From Chloroflexota bacterium (GTDB lineage: Bacteria > Chloroflexota > Dehalococcoidia > UBA2247 > RBG-13-53-26), in assembly GCA_016876035.1 (NCBI GenBank), contig VGOE01000005.1:1-52605 (forward strand): a stretch of 52,605 bases of DNA, in the 5' to 3' direction. Under the pieces are notes generated by a model, which did not search any database, was not told the DNA's origin, and saw only the letters and a list, made by a program, of their open reading frames with translations. Both the position numbers and the translations under genes were made by a program. Below are positions 15,514 through 23,699 of the stretch, piece by piece (position 1 is the first letter of the stretch; each line of letters begins with the position of its first letter).

Positions 15514-16976
15514 TATCCTGCCTCAAGCTCTCGCTGTAGTATTTCGGTTGCCATCTTGGGGTTAGCCCGTCCTTTAGTTTCCTTCATCACCTGTCCTACT
15601 AGGAATTTTATTGCTTGTTCTTTTCCTGCCTTATAATCTGCCACCGCTTGCCTGTTGTTGCTGATCACCCGTCTCACCACCTCGGCTACTGCCGCACCAT
15701 CGCCAATCTGGGTCAATCCCTCCTCGGCAGCAATTTGCTTGGCAGGCTTACCGGTATTGAACATCTCTTCGAAGACCTTCTTGGCAGCGGGTCCGCCGAG
15801 AATGCCCTGGTCTGTCAGCTCGAGAAGCTCCACCAGTTGGGCCGGCGCCACCCTGGATTCGCTGATCTCCATTTCGTTCAGGTTAAGCAGACGGGCAAAG
15901 TCTCCCAGTAGCCAGTTGCTTACGGTCTTGGCTCTCTTTCCAGCCGGGCCTTCTTGGGACAAGCGGACACAAGTTTCAAAGTAATCGGCCAGGGCCTTGG
16001 AATTGGTGAGGAGATTGGCGTCGTAGAGGGGCAAGCCGTATTGGGACATGAACCGGTCTCTCTTGGCCTCGGGGAGCTCCGGCAGCCGCGACCTGATTTC
16101 CTCCACCCACGATGGACTGAGGGTCAACGGGGGAAGGTCAGGCTCAGGGAAGTACCGGTAGTCGTGTGCGTATTCCTTGCTCCGCTGAGATTGGGTTATC
16201 CCTCGCTCCTCTACCCATCCCCTGGTTTCCTGAACAAGACGCCCGCCTTCCTCAGCCACCTTTCGCTGCCTTTCGGCCTCATATTCCAAGGCACGGTACA
16301 CTGCCTTAAAACTATTCATGTTCTTCACTTCAACCTTAGCCAAGCTCTCGCTGGAGCCTGCCGGCCTGATACTGACATTAGCATCACACCGGAAGCTGCC
16401 CTCCTCCATGTTCCCGGTGGATACTCCTAAGTATCGCAGAATGTTACGTAACTTGACAAGGTATTGCTTGGCTTCTTCGGCGGAGCGCAGGTCAGGCTCA
16501 GAGACAATCTCCATCAACGGCACTCCAGCACGGTTGACATCCACCAAGCTCACCGATTCACCCCAGGGAGTGGCGCGATGCAGCAGTTTTGCCACGTCCT
16601 CCTCCATGTGAACCCGCGTAATGCCGATGCGTTTCTCCTGGCCGTTGGCTTCGATCGTCAGCCAGCCCCGGACACCTATGGGGGCATCATACTGGGAGAT
16701 CTGGTAGCCCTTCATCAGATCCGGGTAGGGATAGTTCTTGCGGTCGAATTTGGTAAACGGTGGTATGGTGCAGTTCAGTGCCAGCGCCGTCATTACGGCA
16801 TATTCTATCGCCTTCTTGTTAATGACAGGCAATACCCCTGGCATGCCCAAGCACACTGGACAGACATGGGTGTTAGGCGGAGCATCAGCGTAGTCCGCTG
16901 AACAGCTACAGAACATTTTGCTGCGTGTCAAGAGCTGGACGTGCACCTCCAGGCCGATAATGGTTTCATATTCCAT
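15513..16976 (-). CDS. gatB: Aspartyl/glutamyl-tRNA(Asn/Gln) amidotransferase subunit B
   Basis: A 487-residue GatB protein. It opens with YETIIGLEVHVQL, contains FCSCSADY and HVCPVCLGMPG (zinc ligands), KNYPYPDLMKGYQISQYDAPIG and a C-terminal YqeY-like domain ending GRANPKMATEIL. It transamidates misacylated Glu-tRNA-Gln or Asp-tRNA-Asn together with GatA and GatC, which are not in this window. A promoter lies just upstream at 16996-17024. It starts the operon with secG and the SAM hydrolase. Confidence 0.96.
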   Translation of the reverse strand: MEYETIIGLEVHVQLLTRSKMFCSCSADYADAPPNTHVCPVCLGMPGVLPVINKKAIEYAVMTALALNCTIPPFTKFDRKNYPYPDLMKGYQISQYDAPIGVRGWLTIEANGQEKRIGITRVHMEEDVAKLLHRATPWGESVSLVDVNRAGVPLMEIVSEPDLRSAEEAKQYLVKLRNILRYLGVSTGNMEEGSFRCDANVSIRPAGSSESLAKVEVKNMNSFKAVYRALEYEAERQRKVAEEGGRLVQETRGWVEERGITQSQRSKEYAHDYRYFPEPDLPPLTLSPSWVEEIRSRLPELPEAKRDRFMSQYGLPLYDANLLTNSKALADYFETCVRLSQEGPAGKRAKTVSNWLLGDFARLLNLNEMEISESRVAPAQLVELLELTDQGILGGPAAKKVFEEMFNTGKPAKQIAAEEGLTQIGDGAAVAEVVRRVISNNRQAVADYKAGKEQAIKFLVGQVMKETKGRANPKMATEILQRELEAG

Positions 16977-16995
16977 GATTTAGCACAGATTTCCT

Positions 16996-17024
16996 ACTAT
17001 AGCACAGACGATAGGGCGTGTCTA
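16996..17024 (-). promoter_or_regulatory. Promoter for gatB-secG operon
   Basis: On the minus strand TAGACA (17024-17019), a 17-base spacer and TATAGT (17001-16996), placing the transcript start about 13 bases before the gatB ATG. Confidence 0.65.
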
Positions 17025-17081
17025 TTTGGCGGTGTGCGCTGGACGCAGGGACAGGGCTGTATCCCTTCACGGGACCTACGA

Positions 17082-17106
17082 CTAACCTTTTGTTCGCTTT
17101 TTCGTT
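17082..17106 (+). promoter_or_regulatory. ECF-type promoter motif upstream of the sigma gene
   Basis: CTAACCTTT at 17082-17090 and CGTT at 17103-17106 (AACC-N15-CGTT). The same motif with the same spacing occurs at 18523-18547. ECF promoters typically have an AAC element at -35 and CGT at -10, so this is a candidate autoregulatory site. Confidence 0.6.
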
Positions 17107-17165
17107 TATATTGTATGCACCTGACACCGCAGGACTCGGTCAGGCCTGATCAGAGAGGTAATCAG

Positions 17166-17714
17166 GTGCATGAAGAAAGCTTAGTACAACGTGCCAAACG
17201 GGGAGAGCCGGAGGCCTTCGAGCAGCTATACGAGGCAAACTTCGACAGAATATATCGATATCTGTGCCTGAAGATGAGAAACCGTGCTGATGCAGAGGAC
17301 ATGACACAGCAGGTCTTTCTCAAAGCGCTGGAGTCAGTCGGTTCCTTTCACTGGCGTGGAGTGTCCTTCTCTGCCTGGCTGTTTCGCATTGCTCACAATC
17401 AGGCGGTGGACCACTTCAGGACGAAAGGGAAACAAATGACGCTGCCTCTTGACGAAACAAGATCAGCCTCTATGGCTGACCTTGATCCGGTGGCACTTGC
17501 CGAGCAGAAGCTTAGGATCGAAGAGTTGGCGGTGGCTTGCCAGCGTCTTTCTGAGGCACAGCGGGAAGTCATCTCGCTGCGCTTTGCGGGTGGACTGTCC
17601 GTGGCTGAAACAGCCAAGGCGATGGGCAAGAGTGAGGGAGCCGTAAAGGTCTTGCAGCACGACGCCATAGTGAAGCTGCGCCGCATCCTTTCTGCGAGTG
17701 ATGGGGAGAAATAG
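17166..17714 (+). CDS. ECF-type RNA polymerase sigma factor
   Basis: About 182 residues with region 2 (EAFEQLYEANFDRIYRYLCLKM, DAEDMTQQVFLKAL, FSAWLFRIAHNQAVDHFR) and region 4 (LSEAQREVISLRFAGGLSVAETAKAMGKSEGAVKVLQHDAI), the domain pair of extracytoplasmic-function sigma factors. The GTG at 17166 has AGAGAGG upstream; an ATG at 17115 in the same frame lies almost at the predicted transcript start and is the alternative. The gene ends directly before a DUF5667 membrane protein, which is the likely anti-sigma or signal partner. The ECF-type motif at 17082-17106 suggests autoregulation. Confidence 0.9.
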   Translation: MHEESLVQRAKRGEPEAFEQLYEANFDRIYRYLCLKMRNRADAEDMTQQVFLKALESVGSFHWRGVSFSAWLFRIAHNQAVDHFRTKGKQMTLPLDETRSASMADLDPVALAEQKLRIEELAVACQRLSEAQREVISLRFAGGLSVAETAKAMGKSEGAVKVLQHDAIVKLRRILSASDGEK

Positions 17715-18497
17715 ATGGCGAAAGAGTTTGAAGATATTTTGAACGAGTGTATTGACCGCCTGCTTCAGGGGGAAAGCCTGGAGCAGTGTCTACAGCAATA
17801 TCCGGAGCAGGCGGCGGAGCTCAGGCCCTTGCTTGAGGTGGCCCTGGCTGCCCAGCACGCCTCTGCCGTCGAGCCGCGTCTGGAGTTCAAGGCCGAAGCC
17901 AGGTACCAGATGCACTCTCTGCTTCACGCCAAGGAGCGCAGACGCCAGCCGAAGCAGATCCCTGTCTTAAGCTGGTTGCCACGTTGGGCGACCATTACGC
18001 TGGTTGCTGTCTTCGTTTTTTTTGCGGCGGGCAGCGGCACGGTAGCTGCTGCCTCTGGCAGCCTACCCGGTGATACTCTCTATGCGGTGAAGCTGGCGAC
18101 GGAGCGGGTGCGGCTCGCCTTCACCTTTTCGGGTGCAGGCAAGGCCAAACTTGAGGCCAAGTTTGCCGGGAAACGTGTTGAGGAGATGGCGCGGATAGCG
18201 GAGAGAGACGATACTGAGAAGGTAGAAGCGCTTCTATCCCGTTTAGAGGGCCACCTGAGGCATGTGGAGAAATTGGCAGCCAAGGTCGGGGAAGGAGAGT
18301 CAGGAGACGAGAAGCGGGTCTCTGCACTGAGGCAGCACTTGCAGCGAGAGGCCGTGGAGGATCTGGATATTCTTGAAGTGGCGGAAGGGGCATCCCCCGA
18401 CCAGGCCAGACGTGTCATCACCGAAGCCAAGGAGAAGCTGGTCCAGAGTTACTTGACTGCTCTTGACGCTCTGGAAGGCGATGGGGCTGGGGGATGA
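17715..18497 (+). CDS. DUF5667 membrane protein, probable partner of the sigma factor
   Basis: A 260-residue protein. Residues 1-75 are a cytoplasmic helical region (DILNECIDRLLQGESLEQCL, YPEQAAELRPLLEVAL) common to DUF5667 proteins. One transmembrane helix lies near 92-112 (ATITLVAVFVFFAAG). An extracytoplasmic helical domain begins SLPGDTLYAVKLATERVRLAF and continues with charged coiled-coil-like segments. It starts at the base after the sigma stop. Membrane topology and gene order suggest an anti-sigma or signal-sensing role, which is inference because no canonical zinc anti-sigma motif is seen. Confidence 0.82.
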   Translation: MAKEFEDILNECIDRLLQGESLEQCLQQYPEQAAELRPLLEVALAAQHASAVEPRLEFKAEARYQMHSLLHAKERRRQPKQIPVLSWLPRWATITLVAVFVFFAAGSGTVAAASGSLPGDTLYAVKLATERVRLAFTFSGAGKAKLEAKFAGKRVEEMARIAERDDTEKVEALLSRLEGHLRHVEKLAAKVGEGESGDEKRVSALRQHLQREAVEDLDILEVAEGASPDQARRVITEAKEKLVQSYLTALDALEGDGAGG

Positions 18498-18522
18498 GGG
18501 GAGGGCTTGTTGGTGGTTTACC

Positions 18523-18547
18523 CTAACCTTTGGCCCCCCTCTTCGTT
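18523..18547 (+). promoter_or_regulatory. Second ECF-type promoter motif
   Basis: CTAACCTTT at 18523-18531 and CGTT at 18544-18547, with exactly the same 15-base gap between AACC and CGTT as the motif before the sigma gene. It lies about 45 bases before the exported protein at 18594. Confidence 0.6.
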
Positions 18548-18593
18548 ATAAGGAGTGGAGGGTCGATAAGTTGGAAACAAAGGAGATGCTGTC

Positions 18594-18935
18594 TTGAATA
18601 AGAAGTGGCTGATAGCAGGTGTGGCTTTTCTTGTTGCCCTGGCGGTGGCTTTGCCACTCATTTTCGTAGGTGGGGGGAAAGACGCGGGGCTTTCTCTGAA
18701 GGTGACCAGCCCGCAGGATGAGAGCATCGTCTATACCTTTGAGACTGTGGTGGCGGGTGTCACTGCTCCTGATGCTGTGGTGAGCGTGAACGGGATTCTG
18801 GTGGACGTGGATGCCCACGGTGAGTTCAGCACCACCATCAGCCTAGAAGAAGGACCAAACTCTATTGAGGTCATTGCCAGTGACTATGAAGGCCATGAGG
18901 CAAGCAAAATTCTGACCGTCATCTATTTAGCTTAG
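18594..18935 (+). CDS. Exported Ig-like domain protein
   Basis: A 113-residue protein with an N-terminal signal or anchor helix (WLIAGVAFLVALAVALPLIFV). A single beta-sandwich domain of the bacterial Ig/glucodextranase-B type follows (VTSPQDESIVYTFETVVAGVTAPDAVVSVNG, GPNSIEVIASDYEG). No enzyme motif is present; adhesion or structural use is likely. The start is a TTG with AAAGGAG eight bases upstream. The ECF-type motif at 18523-18547 suggests control by the neighbouring sigma factor. Confidence 0.75.
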   Translation: MNKKWLIAGVAFLVALAVALPLIFVGGGKDAGLSLKVTSPQDESIVYTFETVVAGVTAPDAVVSVNGILVDVDAHGEFSTTISLEEGPNSIEVIASDYEGHEASKILTVIYLA

Positions 18936-18949
18936 GGAGGAACTGAAAC

Positions 18950-20293
18950 ATGGGCAAGATCTTGTTGGTTGTTATGTCATTGGTTTTGGTCTGTGGGCTG
19001 GTGCTGGGCAGTGCAGCCAGTGCCACAGCCCAGGGCACCGAGGAGACTGCGGCGCCGCGCGGCCTTTTCGGGACGGTGGAGTCCATCAGCGTCGATGCCT
19101 ATGGCAACGGCTCTATCACCCTGAAGGATGTGGAGCAGCCAGTGATCGTTAACGCGGATACCAGGTATCACATCCCCACCGTTGTCCCGCCGTGGCAGGT
19201 CTGGAGTGAACTCTCGGACGAGGGGAAACTCCGCGTGCAGGGCGCTGTTCGGGTAGCGATACTTCTGGCGGAGCCTGCCAGCGAGCGGATAGCTTTGAAG
19301 GTGATGGTGATCCCTCAGCGGCCAGTGTACAGCCACCAGGTGGGCGTGGTCGTCAGCGTAGATGGGGACACGGTCACTATCCTGAACAAAGCAGGGAAAG
19401 AGGTTACCATCGCGCTACCTGAGGGTGTCGAGGTAACCCCTGGAGAGTTTGTCATTCTGGTTGCTGGGAGGTTTGCCAATCAGGCCCGTCTGAGGGTGAT
19501 GGCGGCCCACGAAATTTCGCAGCTCGCTAATCGGCTGCAAAACCAGATGGAGGCGGCCCAGGGGCCGCAGGACTTCGGCCGCTTGAGCGACTTGCTGGAG
19601 AAGACCTATGAAAGGCATAGGAGGGTTCTGGAGCGTGTCAGGGCCAAACTGGAAGAGAGGCATCAGGTGCAGATGAGAGCCATCGAAGCAGTTGAACAGG
19701 CGATGAATAGGTGGAGAGTCCACCACGAAAACGCTCTTCAGAGGATGGAGCAGATCAGAGAGAGGATCAGGGCTGGCTGGGAAGAGTGGAAGGCGCAGTG
19801 GGGTAAGGTTGAAGGCACCATCGTCAGTGTGGATCTCGATGAGCAGACAGTGACCATCGCTCCTGGGGAAGGGATACAGGTTGCACTGAAAGTCACCGAA
19901 TCCACCCAGATAGTTAAGGACGGTAGGCCTGCTACCCTGGCCAATCTGGCCGAGGACGATGTGGTCAGGGAGGCAATCTATTCCGCCGAGACCCTCGAGG
20001 CCCGGGTTATTGTGGTTGGTGCCCCGCAATGGAAGGCGCGCTGGAGCCAGGTTACCGGTGCCATCGCCGATGTGGACCCTGATGCGCAAACAGTCACCAT
20101 AACCTCCATAAAAGGGGATACCGTCACCTTGAAAGTCGTAGCCTCCACCCGGATAGTAAAGGATAACAGGCATGCTACACTCGGTGATTTGGAGCCGGGC
20201 GATATCGTCAGAAACGCGGTCTACCTAACGGACACGCTGGAGGCCAAACTTATTATTGTCGGTACCCCAAAGGCTGGGCCTGGGCGACCTTAG
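18950..20293 (+). CDS. Secreted DUF5666-like repeat protein
   Basis: A 447-residue exported protein with a signal peptide ending near ASATAQG. It contains small beta-barrel-like repeats of the DUF5666 type: one at about 40-180, a charged coiled coil at about 205-280 (LLEKTYERHRRVLERVRAKL), then two repeats of about 75 residues with the shared frame VDxDxQTVTI, STxIVKD and AxLxxLxxxDIV. It lies 14 bases after the Ig-like gene and probably shares its promoter. Function is unknown; a periplasmic or surface role is inferred. Confidence 0.75.
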   Translation: MGKILLVVMSLVLVCGLVLGSAASATAQGTEETAAPRGLFGTVESISVDAYGNGSITLKDVEQPVIVNADTRYHIPTVVPPWQVWSELSDEGKLRVQGAVRVAILLAEPASERIALKVMVIPQRPVYSHQVGVVVSVDGDTVTILNKAGKEVTIALPEGVEVTPGEFVILVAGRFANQARLRVMAAHEISQLANRLQNQMEAAQGPQDFGRLSDLLEKTYERHRRVLERVRAKLEERHQVQMRAIEAVEQAMNRWRVHHENALQRMEQIRERIRAGWEEWKAQWGKVEGTIVSVDLDEQTVTIAPGEGIQVALKVTESTQIVKDGRPATLANLAEDDVVREAIYSAETLEARVIVVGAPQWKARWSQVTGAIADVDPDAQTVTITSIKGDTVTLKVVASTRIVKDNRHATLGDLEPGDIVRNAVYLTDTLEAKLIIVGTPKAGPGRP

Positions 20294-20430
20294 ACCGGAA
20301 GTGCACCTCCTGAAGCTGGCTGGCATGCCGTTGGCTGGTGCTTATTTGTGGAAGTACCGTTACAAATATCATGAGTGCGTTTAGCTTGAGCCAGTGTGGT
20401 AACATTCGCACAATTAGGCACTAGTCTTGA

Positions 20431-20464
20431 AGGGCGAGGGCTGGCGGATGCCAGCCCTCGCCCT
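20431..20464. terminator. Bidirectional terminator-like hairpin
   Basis: AGGGCGAGGGCTGGC - GGAT - GCCAGCCCTCGCCCT, a perfect 15-base-arm hairpin between two convergent genes. The T tract is short (GTTT). Confidence 0.7.
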
Positions 20465-20469
20465 GTTTA

Positions 20470-21807
20470 CTACTTTCCCACGCAGAATTTACTGAAGATC
20501 GCTTCCAGGAGGTCATCCTGCACCGTCTCGCCTGTAATCTCTCCCAAGGCGCTGGCTGCGACGCCGAGGTCAATGGTAATGAAATCATCGGGCGTGCCCG
20601 CAGCGATACCTGATAACGCCTGGCTCAGGCTTCGCTCTGCTCTTTCCAGGGCTTCCTTCTGGCGGACGTTCTGCACCAGCAGGCCATCGGAGACCAGAAC
20701 CCCGCCCCCCAAAGCCAGGTCTACCATCCTTTCCTCCAGTTGCACCAGGCCTTCTCCCGTTAGGGCTGAGATGCGCACCACCTCCCATCTCAGTCCCCTC
20801 AGCACGGCTTGCTGAGGCAAGTCGCACTTGTTGGCTGTCACCAGGACCGTCTTCTTACCCAGAAGATCCATTATCTCTCTATCGGCGGCGGTCAGTGGCT
20901 CGCTGATATCGATCACCAGAAGAATAAGGTCGGCCTGCTCTATGGCTTTCCGGCTGCGCTCCACCCCCAGGGATTCCACCAGGTCCTTACTGCGGACGAT
21001 TCCGGCGGTATCCACCAGGAGAAAAGGGACGCCCTTCAGGTTTACCACCTCTTCAATGGTATCCCGCGTAGTCCCGGGAAATGCGGTGACGATGGAGCGA
21101 TCCTGGCGGAGTAGCCGGTTCAGGAGGCTGGACTTGCCAACGTTAGGTCGGCCCACAATGGCTGTCCTCACCCCCTGACGGTACACGATTCCGGCATCAG
21201 CGCTGGCGATCAACCCCCGCAGGCTCTGTAGTGCCTCGCTCAGCGGCCTGACGATATCCTGCGGCTCTATCTCATCATCAGGGAAATCTATCCTGGCGGC
21301 AAGGTAGGCCAGGGCCGACATGACCTGGTTGCGGATCGCTCTGACTGATGCCGAGAGGCCTCCCTCCAGTCCCTGCACAGCCAGCCGCAGGCTAGCCTCT
21401 GTCCGGGCGCTGACTATGCCCAGCACTGACTCAGCCTGGGCGAGGTCAATACGGCCGTTGAGGAAGGCTCTCAGGGTGAACTCACCTGGGTTAGCCAGCC
21501 TCGCCCCGTAGCGTAGTACCAATTGCAGCGTGCGTTGCAGGGGCAAAGGCCCGCCATGGCAGTTGATCTCCACTATGTCTTCTCTGGTATAGGTATGCGG
21601 GGCAGGCATATAGGAGATCAGCACCTCGTCCACTACCTCACCCTGGTCAGGATCGATGATATGCCCGTAGGCGAGTCGGCGATGGGAGAGCTTTCCCCGG
21701 AAAACCGTCTTGGCGATGGGAAGAGCATCCTTCCCGCTGAGGCGGACGATCCCTATCCCCCCCTCCCCCAGGGGCGTGGAAATGGCCGCAATGGTATCCT
21801 GGTACAT
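20470..21807 (-). CDS. mnmE: tRNA modification GTPase MnmE
   Basis: A 445-residue MnmE/TrmE protein. The N-terminal tetrahydrofolate-binding domain begins YQDTIAAISTPLGEGGIGIVRLSG. The GTPase domain has GRPNVGKSSLLN (P-loop), DTAGI and ANKCDL. The C terminus is FCVGK with the conserved Cys of the CxGK motif. With MnmG it makes 5-carboxymethylaminomethyl-uridine in wobble positions. It is a single gene on the minus strand, ending at the shared hairpin. Confidence 0.96.
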   Translation of the reverse strand: MYQDTIAAISTPLGEGGIGIVRLSGKDALPIAKTVFRGKLSHRRLAYGHIIDPDQGEVVDEVLISYMPAPHTYTREDIVEINCHGGPLPLQRTLQLVLRYGARLANPGEFTLRAFLNGRIDLAQAESVLGIVSARTEASLRLAVQGLEGGLSASVRAIRNQVMSALAYLAARIDFPDDEIEPQDIVRPLSEALQSLRGLIASADAGIVYRQGVRTAIVGRPNVGKSSLLNRLLRQDRSIVTAFPGTTRDTIEEVVNLKGVPFLLVDTAGIVRSKDLVESLGVERSRKAIEQADLILLVIDISEPLTAADREIMDLLGKKTVLVTANKCDLPQQAVLRGLRWEVVRISALTGEGLVQLEERMVDLALGGGVLVSDGLLVQNVRQKEALERAERSLSQALSGIAAGTPDDFITIDLGVAASALGEITGETVQDDLLEAIFSKFCVGK

Positions 21808-22018
21808 TTTCTTGTTCTCAATAATATCACGTGGTGGACTGAAGAAGTAGGCCAGTAGCTAAGGGCGAAGTATTTGCGGCGAATGGCCTAACGGTTGCTA
21901 ACATCAGTGGCTAGGACTGCCTCTGGACAAGGGGAGGGTCGATTTCAGTTTGCTACGGTCGGGACTGGCGTTGGAAGAACCGCGCTGCTGTGATCAGGGC
22001 TCCTACTTGCCCGGCGCC

Positions 22019-22861
22019 CTATTCGATGCTCTCGATCTGGTACTGGCGCTCCCCTACCGGAGCGACCACTTTTGCCACATCGCCTTGACGCCGGTTTAGC
22101 AGGGCTCTACCTATGGGCGAGACCATCGAAATCCTGTTGTTGGCCGGGTTGGCCTCGTTCTTGGTGACCAATGTGTAGGTTACCTTCACCCCTGAGGCGA
22201 TATCGCACACGGTGACCTTGCTCCCCAGCCTCACGATAGTCGCTTCCGTGTGTTCTTCGTTCTGCACCAGCACGCCGGTACTGATGGCTGTCTGTATTTC
22301 CCTGATTCTGGCCTCTATCTGGTCTCGCTGCTCTCTCGCTGCCTGCAAGGGGGCATTTTCACGAAAGTCCTTGTCTGCTGCGGCGCGACGCAATTCCTCG
22401 GCAATTTGGGCACGCTCCTCCTCCAAAGTAGCCAGTCGCGCCTTCAGTTTGACGTGGTCTTCCGGGGTCAGAATGACCTCTTGTTTTGGCGCGACCCGCA
22501 CCCGGCTCCTGGTGACAGTCTTTTTTGTCCGCAGGTGCGTAGCCAGAGTGGTCTTGACCAGTTTTTCCTTCTTGGCGTAGGTCAGAAAGCTTCTGACTGG
22601 TTCCAGTCTCTTGGAGACGTCACCAGTAGATTTTGCCACCCACTCGGCGTAGTTCTCGATCTCCAGGGGGGTGATTGCGCCTACCGGGCGGTTCTTGCCA
22701 TACCACTGGACGAACCTGTTGATTTCCTGCTGCTTATCCTTGCTTTCCTCAGCCGGCAGTGAGGTGAGGAAAGCAAGCACTGCCTCTCCCAGGTTTAAGC
22801 CTTGCCTCTCCATACCCACGGCCTGCCATTTTATCACAAAAGGCCGCAGTTTACCAACCAT
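22019..22861 (-). CDS. GreA-family elongation factor with an extra N-terminal integrase-like helical domain
   Basis: A 280-residue protein. Residues about 125-280 match GreA/GreB: LTPEDHVKLKARLATLEEE, a coiled coil with tip AADKDFRENAPLQAA (the Asp and Glu of GDLSENAEY are kept), and a C-terminal FKBP-like domain with GSKVTV, ISMVSPIGRALLNR and GDVAKVVAP. Residues about 20-105 (GEAVLAFLTSLPAEES, RFVQWYGKNRPV, LEIENYAEWV, VRSFLTYAKKEKLV) resemble the SAM-like core-binding domain of tyrosine recombinases, without any catalytic domain. Ordinary GreA is about 158 residues. Met17 (22813) is an alternative start; neither has a clear ribosome binding site. It overlaps the upstream phosphoesterase stop. 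Confidence 0.8.
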   Translation of the reverse strand: MVGKLRPFVIKWQAVGMERQGLNLGEAVLAFLTSLPAEESKDKQQEINRFVQWYGKNRPVGAITPLEIENYAEWVAKSTGDVSKRLEPVRSFLTYAKKEKLVKTTLATHLRTKKTVTRSRVRVAPKQEVILTPEDHVKLKARLATLEEERAQIAEELRRAAADKDFRENAPLQAAREQRDQIEARIREIQTAISTGVLVQNEEHTEATIVRLGSKVTVCDIASGVKVTYTLVTKNEANPANNRISMVSPIGRALLNRRQGDVAKVVAPVGERQYQIESIE

Positions 22862-23585
22862 AGCTCAGGCGATCTGCCAGGAGGCGCGGCAGGCCTGCCT
22901 TCAGCATTTTTTGCTGAGTGATCGGGATGTTGTACCGCACCCTGTAGTGGTGGATCGCCGCCGCGTCCGTATCCAGAATGGCGTAGCTAGCCCGCGGGTC
23001 GCCATCCCTGGGCTGGCCAACCCCGCCGCAGTTGATGATGAGGCGGTTCCTTCCCTCCTTGAGGAAGAGCTCGCCGGGAAGCTGCCGCACCCGGCAAAGG
23101 TCGTCCTGGTCAAGCTCGAAGATGAGCGGGACGTGAGAGTGACCTACGAGGCAGAATCTGGTATCGAAGCAGGCGAAGTTGGCCCTGGCAATTTCAGTGG
23201 ACATAACGTATTCCCAGATGGGCTCGCGGGGGCTGCCATGGGCTAAGGTGAAATCGTCCCGTTGCAGGGTCTGGGGCAGACTGCGCAGATAGTTAACATC
23301 CTCAGGGCTGAGCTGCTTAGCCGTCCAGTGGGCGGCCGCCGCTGCCTCGGGGTTGAAGTCCCTGGTATCGAGCCTGCCTATAGCGGCCCAATCATGATTC
23401 CCGGCAACACAGAGGTGGCGATGCTGGCACAGGAGCTGGATACATTCTCTGGGGTCAGGGCCGTAGCCCACCACATCCCCCAGGCACCAGATCTCCTCGA
23501 AACCGCCTCTCCTCTCTGCATCCTCCAGCACCGCCTGGAAGGCGGCCAGGTTGGCGTGAATGTCCGCCAGGATGGCACAGCGCAT
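22851..23585 (-). CDS. Metallophosphoesterase, YfcE-like
   Basis: A 244-residue calcineurin-like phosphoesterase with the full metal-site series DIHAN, GDVVGYG, GNHD, LAHGSP and GHSHVP. It probably acts on nucleotides or phosphodiesters in the cytoplasm; the substrate is not predictable. It overlaps the start of the GreA-family gene by 11 bases, so both are in one operon. Length is normal. Confidence 0.9.
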   Translation of the reverse strand: MRCAILADIHANLAAFQAVLEDAERRGGFEEIWCLGDVVGYGPDPRECIQLLCQHRHLCVAGNHDWAAIGRLDTRDFNPEAAAAAHWTAKQLSPEDVNYLRSLPQTLQRDDFTLAHGSPREPIWEYVMSTEIARANFACFDTRFCLVGHSHVPLIFELDQDDLCRVRQLPGELFLKEGRNRLIINCGGVGQPRDGDPRASYAILDTDAAAIHHYRVRYNIPITQQKMLKAGLPRLLADRLSYGW

Positions 23586-23619
23586 ATCAAATCCTGGTGA
23601 ACTATAGCAGGTTTGAAGT

Positions 23620-23648
23620 TTGTTCGCCAGCTCGCATTTGCGTATAAT
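23620..23648 (+). promoter_or_regulatory. Promoter for the lipoprotein gene
   Basis: TTGTTC (23620-23625), a 17-base spacer and TATAAT (23643-23648), about 50 bases before the GTG start at 23700. Confidence 0.65.
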
Positions 23649-23699
23649 GGGAAAACCAGCGTGAGGCTGCGTACAACAGGTGTAGCTGAAGGAGGTACA

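Noticed and set aside
16941-17114. N-terminal extension of the sigma factor
   Set aside because: It overlaps gatB and its promoter, and includes the ECF-type promoter motif; homology starts later.
22019-22861. Phage integrase
   Set aside because: Only a core-binding-like domain is present; the catalytic R..HxxR..Y domain is absent and the rest is GreA.
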